A stretch of 11,688 bases of DNA from JAJPXC01 sp964562375 (GCA_964562375.1 CAZLSW010000089.1:1-11688), one strand, 5' to 3'; positions 1 through 7,551 are shown, counted from the stretch's first letter. Translations and numbers: made by a program. Notes: a model not told the origin generated them from the sequence alone.

Positions 1-28
1 AATTAGTGAATATTAGTGTTAATTCGTG
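1..28. repeat. Degenerate 8-bp direct repeats at left edge
   Basis: Three 8-mers lie at 1-8 (aattagtg), 11-18 (tattagtg) and 21-28 (aattcgtg), spaced 10 bp apart. The third is the exact reverse complement of the CACGAATT rotation of the 8-bp array at 9532-9603, so it is probably the same repeat family. Relative to the downstream gene, both loci are read in the same sense. The tract probably continues left of the window. Apart from this tract, positions 29-188 hold no clear promoter match and no convincing gene. Confidence 0.5.
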
Positions 29-188
29 GTTTCTTGGATAACTTGCGAAACTTGAATTTGTAATCTCATAAAAAAGCCAGTCAGCACAACCTAATGAACT
101 CTAACCTCGCCGTTTCCGCTCCCTCTCGCTCCCTGTGGACCACCCTTGGCCGATGGGGTAGCAATTTCACATATCTATCCTTATCTTT

Positions 189-917
189 GTGAATTTCATC
201 GCCATCGCCCTGTCCACCTATCCCTCGCTCGATCGATGGGACCCGATATTCCTGGGCATCGACAACATGTGCGTGGCCATTTTCCTCGTGGAGATGATGA
301 TACGTATCGTGGTGGGAGGCAAGAAGTTCTGGGTGGGGCACCATGTGTTCTGGAACTATTTCGATCTTATTGTCACCGTTGTGTCGTCGATCAGTATTAT
401 CCCTGGGCTATCGGCGCTACGAGCCGCAAGGGCGATACGCTTGTTACTGTCGATGCGTCTGCTTGGGTCGGTGAAAAACCTGCGCATTCTTATGGCCAGC
501 ATCGGCAAGAGTCTGCCCAACATCGGTTGGATTTTCCTGCTGCTGATGTTTTTTAACATTATCTACACTGTCATAGGCACATTGCTCTTCGCTGGAGATT
601 TCCCCGAACTGTTTGGGCGGTTGCATCTCTCGTTCTACACAATGATTGAGCTAATGACCCTTGAGGGGTGGAACGATACAGCCCGCGTGGTGATGACCGA
701 GTATCCCTACGCTTGGATTTTCTTCCTGAGCTACATCGCCATAACGGCATATATCCTTTTGAACGCTGTGGCGGGCGTGATTGTCGACTGCATCATGTCG
801 CCAGGGACCGAGGAATCCAAGGAGCGTGAGATCGACATGATTGCTCGGCAGGATGAGATGGCGAAGACCATAGAGCGCCTCGAGGCCAAAATCGACGAGC
901 TCTCCAAGCGCCTATAA
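189..917 (+). CDS. Small voltage-gated cation channel (ion transport family, BacNav-like), 5' end uncertain
   Basis: This is a single-domain ion transport protein of the inner membrane, 242 residues from the first in-frame start, a GTG. S2 lies near residues 22-40 with acidic E35. S3 lies near 54-70 and contains a W-N-Y-F-D motif. S4 (about 74-100) carries arginines at three-residue steps (R78, R81, R84) and R90. S5 (112-134), a pore segment and S6 (173-200) follow. The selectivity filter is T157-L-E-G-W161, against TLESW in characterised bacterial sodium channels, so sodium or mixed cation permeation is likely but not shown. Residues 208-242 are charged with heptad-like spacing, fitting the C-terminal coiled coil that tetramerises BacNav channels. 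S1 is incomplete from GTG 189: the open frame continues upstream with good hydrophobic residues (ISILIFV) until TAG at 159-161. The true start or a frameshift therefore lies further upstream. ATG 153 is in frame but is followed two codons later by that TAG. Confidence 0.8.
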   Translation: MNFIAIALSTYPSLDRWDPIFLGIDNMCVAIFLVEMMIRIVVGGKKFWVGHHVFWNYFDLIVTVVSSISIIPGLSALRAARAIRLLLSMRLLGSVKNLRILMASIGKSLPNIGWIFLLLMFFNIIYTVIGTLLFAGDFPELFGRLHLSFYTMIELMTLEGWNDTARVVMTEYPYAWIFFLSYIAITAYILLNAVAGVIVDCIMSPGTEESKEREIDMIARQDEMAKTIERLEAKIDELSKRL

Positions 918-960
918 CTTGCTAATTTTTGGTAGAAGATGTGAAAGAGAGTTGGGAGGT

Positions 961-992
961 GTTGGCGGGTAGGCAGATTATGCGTATCTTTG
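961..992 (+). promoter_or_regulatory. Bacteroidetes-type promoter of uvrA
   Basis: TATCTTTG at 985-992 matches the -7 consensus TAnnTTTG exactly. GTTG at 961-964 is a three-of-four match to the -33 TTTG, with a 20-bp spacer in the accepted range. The -7 box ends only 6 nt before ATG 999, so transcription should begin within a few bases of the start codon, giving an almost leaderless mRNA. It also argues against TTG 990 as the start, since that codon lies inside the promoter. Confidence 0.75.
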
Positions 993-998
993 CAAGTT

Positions 999-3791
999 AT
1001 GCCGAAAAAACAACAATCCTACATCACAATACGTCGGGCTCGCGTCAACAACCTCAAGGACGTGGACCTGAAAATCCCCCGAGGCCAATTGATCGTCATC
1101 ACTGGCGTGAGCGGTTCGGGTAAATCTTCATTGGCTTTCGACACCCTGTACGCCGAGGGACAGCGCCGTTACGTGGAGAGCCTGTCGGCCTACGCCCGCC
1201 AATTCCTGGGCAAAATGGCCAAACCCGAGTGTGACTATATAAAGGGGCTGCCGCCCGCAATCGCCATCGAGCAGAAGGTGAACACTCGCAACCCCCGTTC
1301 CACCGTTGGCACTTCCACCGAGATTTACGACTACCTGCGCTTGCTCTACGGCCGCGTGGGTCGCACCTATTCCCCTGTGTCGGGCCGTGAGGTGAAGAAA
1401 CACACCGTAGAGGATGTCATCGCCTGCGCCCAATCCTATCCCGTGGGCACCCGTATCGCCTTGGTTGCCCCGGTATTGCTTCCCGAGAAACGCTCGATGA
1501 GCACCCAATTGGAGATTTACCTCAAGGAGGGTTACTCCCGACTGGTGAAGGATGGCGAAATCCTGCAAATCGAGGACATGAAGGCCAATCCACCTGCCAC
1601 TGCCGATGGACTTGACCTGCTTATCGACCGTATGGCCGTGGCCGAGGAGGGCGACGAGTTGAGCCGATTGGCCGACTCGTCGGAAACAGCCTTTTTTGAG
1701 GGACACGACCAGATGGCACTCCTAGTTTGGGATACCGATGGCAAGGTGCACCGTCATGATTTCTCCAAGCGATTTGAAGCCGATGGTATCACCTTCTTGG
1801 AGCCTAATGACTTGATGTTCAACTTCAACAACCCTTACGGCGCATGCCCCCGCTGCGAAGGATTTGGCCAAACTATCGGCATCGATGAGCTATTGGTGGT
1901 GCCTAATCCAGCATTGTCGGTTTACGACGACGCAGTGGTGTGCTGGCGAGGCGAGAAGATGAGCCAGTGGAAACGTGAGCTGATCCACATTGCCCCTCGC
2001 GTAAGCTTCCCCATCCATCGCCCTTACCAAGACCTTACCGACCAAGAGAAGGAATTCCTGTGGAAGGGCAACACCATGTTTGGTGGCATCAACGGCTTCT
2101 TCAAGATGGTGGAGAGCAACCTGCACAAGATTCAGTACCGCGTGATGCTCGCCCGCTACCGAGGCAAGACGCTATGCCCCGAGTGCCACGGCGCTCGCCT
2201 GCGCAAGGAGGCGACCTACGTCAAGGTTGCCGGCAAAGGTATTCAAGAACTGGTGACCATGCCAGTCAACGAATTGCTGGAGTGGTTCAACAACTTGACG
2301 TTCAACGAGCACGACCAGAAGATAGCTGGCCGACTGTTAACCGAGATACGCAACCGTCTGGGATTCCTGGTAGACGTTGGGTTAGGCTACCTGACACTCG
2401 ACCGCCGCTCCAACACCCTCTCGGGAGGCGAGAGCCAGCGCATCAACTTGGCCACCTCCTTGGGCTCGTCGCTCGTCGGCTCGCTCTACATCTTGGATGA
2501 GCCCAGTATCGGCCTCCACTCCCGCGACACCCACAAACTGCTTGAGGTGCTACGCCATCTCCAAAGCATCGGCAACACCGTGATTGTCGTGGAGCATGAC
2601 GAGGACATAATCCGCGCCGCCGACTATATCATCGATGTGGGTCCCGACGCGGGAAGCAACGGTGGCGAAATCATCTACGAAGGACCTGTCGACGGCCTGG
2701 ACAAAGCCCAAAAGAGCTACACCCTTGGCTACTTGAACGGCTCGCTTCAGATTCCCGTGCCCAAGCGACGTCGCAAGTGGAGCAGCTACATCAAGGTGGA
2801 GGGCGCTCGCCAAAACAACCTCAAAAACATCGACCTGAAATTCCCCCTGGGCGTGATGACCGTGGTGACGGGCGTGAGCGGCTCGGGCAAGTCAACTTTG
2901 GTCAAGGATATCCTCTACAAGGCCCTTCTGCGACATCTCGGGGAGGCTTCCGACGCTCCAGGGGCGTACAAGGGCCTCTCGGGCGACCTGCAACGTATCT
3001 CGGCTGTGGAATTTGTCGACCAAAACCCGATAGGCAAGTCCACGCGTTCCAATGCCGCCACTTACCTCAAAGCCTACGACGAGATACGCCAGCTAATGGC
3101 CGACCAGCAGGGTGCCAAGCAGATGGGATTCACTCCCACCTACTTCTCGTTCAACGCCGAGGGTGGTCGCTGCGAGGAGTGCAAGGGCGAGGGCACAATT
3201 ACTATCGAGATGCAATTCATGGCCGACATCACCATCCCCTGCGAAGAGTGTCACGGCCAGCGTTTCAAGCGCGATGTGCTCGAGATACGCTATCGGGGCA
3301 AGAATATCTACGAGATCTTGTGCATGACTGTCGACGAGGCTATCGAGTTCTTCTCCAAGGACGAAGCCGGCCGACGTGTGGTACGTCGCCTTCAGCCCCT
3401 GAAGGACGTGGGATTGGGTTACATTCAGTTGGGCCAATCCTCCTCCACGCTGTCGGGTGGTGAGAATCAGCGCGTCAAACTCGCCTACTTCCTTTCGATG
3501 GACAAGCCCCAACCCACCATGTTCATCTTCGACGAGCCTACCACAGGCCTCCATTTCCACGACATCAACACGCTGATGGACTCGTTCAACCGCCTGATTG
3601 CCCAAGGTCACACGGTTGTAATCATCGAGCACAACATGGACGTGATCAAGCAGGCCGACCACGTGATCGACATCGGTCCCGAGGGGGGACATGAGGGTGG
3701 TTCAATAGTCGTTGAGGGCACGCCTGAGCAGGTAGCCGCTTGCGAGGCTTCTTATACTGGGAGATTCTTGAAGGGGAAACTTATCTCTTAA
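999..3791 (+). CDS. uvrA: UvrABC excinuclease subunit A
   Basis: This is the DNA-damage-recognition ATPase of nucleotide excision repair. A UvrA dimer loads UvrB at lesions in the cytoplasm or nucleoid. The 930 residues are close to the usual 940. Two ABC modules are complete. Module I has Walker A G-V-S-G-S-G-K (36-42), signature LSGGESQR (474-481) and Walker B ILDEPSIGLH. Module II has Walker A at 625-631, signature LSGGENQR (818-825) and FDEPTTGLH. The C-terminal zinc finger is intact (C725-x2-C728-x19-C748-x2-C751). CPEC at 393-396 is the usual central pair. The first zinc module keeps only one pair (CPRC, 283-286), with no CxxC before FNFNNP; from memory this is common in Bacteroidetes UvrA. 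The start is ATG 999 because the -7 promoter box covers the alternative TTG 990. The gene is monocistronic by appearance and converges with the MATE gene 4 bp away. Confidence 0.97.
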   Translation: MPKKQQSYITIRRARVNNLKDVDLKIPRGQLIVITGVSGSGKSSLAFDTLYAEGQRRYVESLSAYARQFLGKMAKPECDYIKGLPPAIAIEQKVNTRNPRSTVGTSTEIYDYLRLLYGRVGRTYSPVSGREVKKHTVEDVIACAQSYPVGTRIALVAPVLLPEKRSMSTQLEIYLKEGYSRLVKDGEILQIEDMKANPPATADGLDLLIDRMAVAEEGDELSRLADSSETAFFEGHDQMALLVWDTDGKVHRHDFSKRFEADGITFLEPNDLMFNFNNPYGACPRCEGFGQTIGIDELLVVPNPALSVYDDAVVCWRGEKMSQWKRELIHIAPRVSFPIHRPYQDLTDQEKEFLWKGNTMFGGINGFFKMVESNLHKIQYRVMLARYRGKTLCPECHGARLRKEATYVKVAGKGIQELVTMPVNELLEWFNNLTFNEHDQKIAGRLLTEIRNRLGFLVDVGLGYLTLDRRSNTLSGGESQRINLATSLGSSLVGSLYILDEPSIGLHSRDTHKLLEVLRHLQSIGNTVIVVEHDEDIIRAADYIIDVGPDAGSNGGEIIYEGPVDGLDKAQKSYTLGYLNGSLQIPVPKRRRKWSSYIKVEGARQNNLKNIDLKFPLGVMTVVTGVSGSGKSTLVKDILYKALLRHLGEASDAPGAYKGLSGDLQRISAVEFVDQNPIGKSTRSNAATYLKAYDEIRQLMADQQGAKQMGFTPTYFSFNAEGGRCEECKGEGTITIEMQFMADITIPCEECHGQRFKRDVLEIRYRGKNIYEILCMTVDEAIEFFSKDEAGRRVVRRLQPLKDVGLGYIQLGQSSSTLSGGENQRVKLAYFLSMDKPQPTMFIFDEPTTGLHFHDINTLMDSFNRLIAQGHTVVIIEHNMDVIKQADHVIDIGPEGGHEGGSIVVEGTPEQVAACEASYTGRFLKGKLIS

Positions 3792-3799
3792 GGCCTTAA
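3788..3799. other. 12-bp palindrome made of two facing stop codons
   Basis: TTAAGGCCTTAA is a perfect palindrome. It contains the uvrA TAA (3789-3791, plus strand) and the MATE-gene TAA (3796-3798, minus strand) around a GGCC centre. To its right, TTAAAG (3796-3801) and CTTTAA (3810-3815) could form a weak AT-rich stem inside the MATE 3' end. No GC-rich hairpin with a U tract is present, so how the two transcripts end is unclear. Confidence 0.6.
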
Positions 3800-5133
3800 A
3801 GTTTTAAATCTTTAAAGATGGGCTTCACCAGGAATGATTGCGAGATGCCGCGGGTAAGGAGATAGAGGATGAACGCCAGCCATAGGGCGTGGTTTCCCCA
3901 CATGGGGAACAGCCCAAGGTAAATGGCGAAAAATACTACCATGCCTGAAGCCATCGCCACCAGCATTCGCCGTGTCATCGTGGCCCCGATAAACACTCCA
4001 TCCCAAGTGAAGGCGAGGAAGCCCGCCATTGGCACCGTCACTCCCCAGTAGAAATACTCCCGGGAAGCGGCAATCACGCTCTCATCGTTGCTCAAAAGCC
4101 TCAGAAACGCCTCTCCACCTACGGCATACAGCACGGTGAACAACAACGCCCACAGGAATCCCCAACCAAGCAACGCCTTGACGCACCTGCGCAAGTTGCG
4201 ACCATCCCGTGCCCCCACATAACGGCCCACCAACGCTTCCCCGGCGAAGGCGAAGCCGTCCATCGTATAGGAGAACAGCACAAACAGCTGCATTAGCAAC
4301 GCGTTGACAGCCAAGGTAATCACTCCCTGCGATGCTCCCACGCGGGTAAACCACAGGGTGACCGCCACTAGGCAGGCCGTGCGCAAGAAGATGTCGAAAT
4401 TAATGGAGAAGAAGCTCCGCCAGGAGACGCTGTTAGGGTGGGGTTGGGCGTGATGGCCGTCCATGGATGGTCCCCCTAGATGGCCGTCCAAGGGCAGCCC
4501 CCCAAGAGCTGTGCATACGTTTCGGGATTTCCATAGACCAATTAGGAAACCGAGCCACTGAGCCACGAGCGAGCCCACAGCGCAACCTGCTACTCCCCAT
4601 CTGGCACCATAGACCAACGCCACACTCACGGGGATGTTCACCACATTGATAATGATGGATATCCACATCGGCGTGCGGGAATCCTGCATCCCCAAAAACC
4701 ATCCCGCCAAGGCGTAATTGCCCAGCGACGCGGGAGCGCCCCAAATGAGAATGAGTATGTACTGCTGGGCCATAGCATAGGTGTCGCCGTTGACATCCAT
4801 AAACCACAGCACGCCAGCAGCTATCGGCCATCCCAGGACAATCATCAGCAATCCAGCCACTGTGGCAACGGTCAACGCCTTTTTCAACACGATGCGCTGA
4901 GTGGCAACGTCCTTGGCCCCATAAGCTTGGGCTGTGAGTCCCGACGTGCCCATGCGCAGAAATGCAAACAACCAGTAGAGCAAGTTGAACGCCGAGCCAC
5001 CCACAGCGATAGCGGCCAACGGCACCGCGCTGCCCAGGTGGCCCACGATTGCGGTGTCGGCCAGCGAGAGCAGCGGTGTGGTGATATTGGAGATGATGGC
5101 CGGTATGGCCAGAGCGAGGATACGGCGATTCAC
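3796..5133 (-). CDS. MATE-family efflux transporter (DinF-like) with a repeat insertion in the central loop
   Basis: This is a 445-residue inner-membrane antiporter of the multidrug and toxic compound extrusion family, which exports compounds in exchange for Na+ or H+. The start shows the family pattern (ALAIPAIISNIT, then LADTAIVGHLG at residues 24-34). About twelve hydrophobic segments form two six-helix halves. Substrate cannot be predicted. The loop between the halves has an unusual Gly/Pro/His-rich stretch at about residues 208-234, containing D-G-H twice nine residues apart. It is encoded by a tandem 27-bp repeat (see that entry); the protein resumes normally at SVSWRSFFSIN. The best start is GTG, 15 nt after the OPT stop, with AAAGGA just upstream. 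No ATG occurs between that in-frame stop and the GTG, so the two genes are probably co-transcribed. The last codons overlap an AT-rich repetitive tract and end in the palindrome shared with uvrA. Confidence 0.92.
   Translation of the reverse strand: MNRRILALAIPAIISNITTPLLSLADTAIVGHLGSAVPLAAIAVGGSAFNLLYWLFAFLRMGTSGLTAQAYGAKDVATQRIVLKKALTVATVAGLLMIVLGWPIAAGVLWFMDVNGDTYAMAQQYILILIWGAPASLGNYALAGWFLGMQDSRTPMWISIIINVVNIPVSVALVYGARWGVAGCAVGSLVAQWLGFLIGLWKSRNVCTALGGLPLDGHLGGPSMDGHHAQPHPNSVSWRSFFSINFDIFLRTACLVAVTLWFTRVGASQGVITLAVNALLMQLFVLFSYTMDGFAFAGEALVGRYVGARDGRNLRRCVKALLGWGFLWALLFTVLYAVGGEAFLRLLSNDESVIAASREYFYWGVTVPMAGFLAFTWDGVFIGATMTRRMLVAMASGMVVFFAIYLGLFPMWGNHALWLAFILYLLTRGISQSFLVKPIFKDLKL
4450..4510 (-). 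repeat. In-frame tandem 27-bp repeat inside the MATE gene, copy of a dispersed element
   Basis: On the minus strand, a flank AGCTCTT (4510-4504) precedes unit 1 (4503-4477) and unit 2 (4476-4450). Each unit is 27 bp, starts with a G run and carries TGGACGGCCATC. Because 27 is nine codons the reading frame is kept, giving L-D-G-H and M-D-G-H nine residues apart. The flank plus the first part of unit 1 closely matches the intergenic sequence at 7174-7201 in the opposite genomic orientation (26 matched bases and one gap by eye). Confidence 0.8.
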
Positions 5134-5148
5134 GATCCTTTCAGATGC

Positions 5149-7131
5149 TTATTTAGGCTCAATCTTGGCGCGCATGCTGTCCCACGACAAGTAGGCGATA
5201 AGCAGGGCGTAAGCCACCAGTCCGAGCCATTGCAAGGTAATGGGGGAGATACCTGGGTCGAATGTGAAGTCGAAGTAGCGGGTCAACGCGGCGAACACTC
5301 CAAAGAGAGCGCCACCGGCAATCAAGCCCGAGGAAATCAACGTGCCACGGTCGCGGCGAGCGTCGTTCAGGGCCTTGTCCTTGGAGGAGTTGGACACCAG
5401 CCAAGCGATGCCGCCACCCACGAGCAGCGGGGTGTTGAGCGACAAGGGGATGAACATGCCGAGGCAGAACGCCAGAGCGGGCACCTCCAGCCAGTTGAGC
5501 AGCAGGGCGAGAATTGCTCCCGTCATGTAAAGTATCCACGGAGTGTCGCCACCCATCATCAGCGGCTCGATCACCTTGGCCATAGCGTTAGCTTGAGGTG
5601 CCACCATGCCGTTAGGGCCGGTGAAGCCGTAAACGTCGTTCAACACCAACAGTACGCCACCCACGGTAGCGGCCGAAACTAAGGTGCCAAGGAATTTCCA
5701 GCTCTCCTGCTTCTTAGGCGTTGAGCCGAGCCAATAGCCTACCTTAAGGTCGGTAACGAAGCCACCGGCCATGGAAAGGGCCGTGCAAACAACGCCACCA
5801 ATCACCATCGAGGCCACAATGCCCGAGGTGCCGCTCAGGCCGATTGCCACGAAGATCGCCGAGGCCACAATCAGCGTCATCAGGGTCATGCCGGACACGG
5901 GATTGGACCCCACGATAGCGATAGCGTTGGCAGCCACAGTAGTGAACAGGAACGCGATGATTGTCACTACCGCCCAGGCCACAATTGCTTGCCAGAAGGT
6001 GTGGATAACCCCAAACCAGAAGAACAACAACACGGCCACCAAGGCGATAGCGATGAAAAACACGATGTGCTTCATCGAAATGTCACGCTGCCAGCGCACG
6101 GTGGTGACACCGGCTGCTCCGCCCTTGAACTCGCGTCCAGCAAGTCCCACGGCCTGCTTGATGATCGGCCACGATTTGACGATACCGATTACGCCAGCCA
6201 TCGCGATGCCACCGATACCGATCATCTTGGCATAGTCTGTGAAAATCTGCGAGGGGTCCATGGCTGTCATCGCCTCTGAGCCGTAGGTACCCATCAAGGG
6301 GATTATCACCCACCAAACGAAAGCCGAGCCGGCAAAGATCACGAAGGCGTATTTCAGGCCGATAATGTAACCCAAACCCAGCACAGCGGCTCCAGTGTTG
6401 CACGACAGCACCAATTTTGTCTTGGCCGCGAGCGTCTCGCCCCACTGTGTGACGGCCGTGTTCAAAGTGCCAGCCCACAGGCCGAATGTCTCCACAACGT
6501 AATCATACACACCACCGATAAGCGAGGCCACCACAAGGGTGAACGCTTGGCCCTTGGACGCACCCTTGGCACCTTGTCCCGATGCCAGCACCTGTGTGGT
6601 AGCCGTAGCCTCGGGGAAGGGGTACTTGCCGTGCATGTCCTTGACAAAGTACTTGCGGAAGGGGATGAAGAACAGTATGCCCAAGATGCCGCCCAACAGC
6701 GACGAGAGGAAAATCTCGATAAAGTTAACGGTCAAGTCGGGGTATTTGGCTTGCAGGATGAACAATGCGGGTAGGGTGAAGATAGCGCCAGCCACTATCA
6801 CGCCCGAGCATGCTCCAATCGACTGTATAATCACGTTTTGGCCAAGAGGTTGGTCGATTTTCATGGCCGACGAACAACCCACAGCGATGATTGCGATAGG
6901 GATAGCGGCCTCAAACACCTGGCCAACCTTCAATCCCAGATAAGCGGCAGCTGCTGAGAAGATTACGGCCAACACGAGGCCCATGGTCACCGAATAGGGT
7001 GTCACTTCCTTGTAGTCGCGCGCGGGATGCATCAGCGGGCGATAATGCTCGTCATCGCCCAGCTCGCGAAACGCGTTGTCGGGCAAAGCTATCGGATCGG
7101 CATCCTCATAAATTTCTTTCTCTTTTTCCAC
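5149..7131 (-). CDS. OPT-family oligopeptide/metal-chelate transporter
   Basis: This is a 660-residue polytopic inner-membrane transporter of the OPT superfamily, whose members import small peptides or metal-chelate complexes using the proton gradient. The substrate here is unknown. After a charged N terminus of about 45 residues come many hydrophobic helices. The first carries the strongly family-like stretch FSAAAAYLGLKVGQVFEAAI. N-P-V-S-G-M-T near residues 410-416 and GGxxTDLKVGYWLGSTPKKQ further on are also typical of bacterial OPT proteins. Length fits the bacterial branch. The only plausible start is GTG 7131: no in-frame ATG was found upstream, and the first helix begins well downstream. 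No Shine-Dalgarno is visible; the leader is a heptamer tract ending two bases before the start. The MATE gene follows after 15 nt, so the two are likely one transcript. Confidence 0.92.
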   Translation of the reverse strand: MEKEKEIYEDADPIALPDNAFRELGDDEHYRPLMHPARDYKEVTPYSVTMGLVLAVIFSAAAAYLGLKVGQVFEAAIPIAIIAVGCSSAMKIDQPLGQNVIIQSIGACSGVIVAGAIFTLPALFILQAKYPDLTVNFIEIFLSSLLGGILGILFFIPFRKYFVKDMHGKYPFPEATATTQVLASGQGAKGASKGQAFTLVVASLIGGVYDYVVETFGLWAGTLNTAVTQWGETLAAKTKLVLSCNTGAAVLGLGYIIGLKYAFVIFAGSAFVWWVIIPLMGTYGSEAMTAMDPSQIFTDYAKMIGIGGIAMAGVIGIVKSWPIIKQAVGLAGREFKGGAAGVTTVRWQRDISMKHIVFFIAIALVAVLLFFWFGVIHTFWQAIVAWAVVTIIAFLFTTVAANAIAIVGSNPVSGMTLMTLIVASAIFVAIGLSGTSGIVASMVIGGVVCTALSMAGGFVTDLKVGYWLGSTPKKQESWKFLGTLVSAATVGGVLLVLNDVYGFTGPNGMVAPQANAMAKVIEPLMMGGDTPWILYMTGAILALLLNWLEVPALAFCLGMFIPLSLNTPLLVGGGIAWLVSNSSKDKALNDARRDRGTLISSGLIAGGALFGVFAALTRYFDFTFDPGISPITLQWLGLVAYALLIAYLSWDSMRAKIEPK

Positions 7132-7133
7132 TG

Positions 7134-7168
7134 TTATAATGGTTAATGATAAATGGTTAATGGTTAAT
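7134..7168. repeat. Heptamer tract directly before the OPT gene
   Basis: There are five units in 7-bp phase: ttataat, ggttaat, gataaat, ggttaat, ggttaat. In the sense of the OPT mRNA the unit is ATTAACC. The tract ends two bases from the GTG start and fills the ribosome-binding region. Confidence 0.75.
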
Positions 7169-7173
7169 GCGGT

Positions 7174-7201
7174 AGCTCTTGGGGGCAGGCCTTGGACGGC
7201 C
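7174..7201 (+). repeat. Intergenic copy of the dispersed CCTTGGACGGCC element
   Basis: AGCTCTTGGGGG is followed by CAGG and CTTGGACGGCC. Compared with the MATE-gene copy at 4510-4482 it has one G fewer and two substitutions. GGCC on both sides of TTGGAC can pair as a short 4-bp stem. It lies between ssb and the OPT gene, but the stem is too weak, and lacks a U tract, to call a terminator. Confidence 0.7.
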
Positions 7202-7209
7202 GTAGATAA

Positions 7210-7551
7210 TTAGCTGCTTTTAGGTTGTGATAGAATATCGAAATTTTCGACGTAAATCTCGGTGACTGTGCGTTTTATGGCGTTGCGGTCCTGCCACACC
7301 CGGGTGCGCAGCTTCCCCTCCACAAACAGCTTTGTGCCCTTGCGGATATACTTCTCGGCCATCTCAGCGGCTGCGTCCCACATCACGAGCGTGTGCCATT
7401 CGGTGCGCTCGGGAATCTGCGCCCCGGCGGCTGTGGTATAAGCCCGCTCGGTGGTTGCCAGCGACATAGTTGCCAACAATCGGGTTTCAACGTAGCGCAT
7501 CTCGGGGTCGCGTCCCACATTGCCTACCAGTATCACCTTGTTTACGCTCAT
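7210..7551 (-). CDS. ssb: Short single-stranded DNA-binding protein without acidic tail
   Basis: This is an OB-fold protein that coats single-stranded DNA in replication, repair and recombination. Its 113 residues begin MSVNKVILVGNVGRDPEMRY, the standard SSB opening. The family segments R-T-E-W-H, A-E-K-Y-I-R-K-G-T-K-L-F-V-E-G-K-L and T-E-I-Y-V-E-N follow. It stops at ILSQPKSS, right after the fold. The flexible linker and acidic D/E-rich tip that recruit partner proteins in typical bacterial SSBs are absent. It may be a secondary SSB, with a full-length paralogue elsewhere, or a lineage-specific short form. It starts with ATG 3 nt after the proC stop, so it is probably translated from the argD-proC transcript. 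Confidence 0.93.
   Translation of the reverse strand: MSVNKVILVGNVGRDPEMRYVETRLLATMSLATTERAYTTAAGAQIPERTEWHTLVMWDAAAEMAEKYIRKGTKLFVEGKLRTRVWQDRNAIKRTVTEIYVENFDILSQPKSS

Noticed and set aside
990..998. TTG 990 as the uvrA start
   Set aside because: The codon lies inside the -7 promoter box; ATG 999 fits the family start and the promoter.
1128..1706. Minus-strand open frame opposite uvrA (192 codons)
   Set aside because: Antisense shadow inside the first UvrA module; no family features.
4927..5682. Long plus-strand open frame (251 codons) opposite the MATE and OPT genes
   Set aside because: It is antisense to two clear membrane protein genes, has a low-complexity Gln/Arg/Gly/His composition and no recognisable domain; a shadow of GC-rich codon use.
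7084..7091. TAGCTTTG on the minus strand as a -7 box
   Set aside because: It lies within the OPT coding sequence (codons for I-A-L-P), no gene starts just downstream, and no matching -33 box was found.
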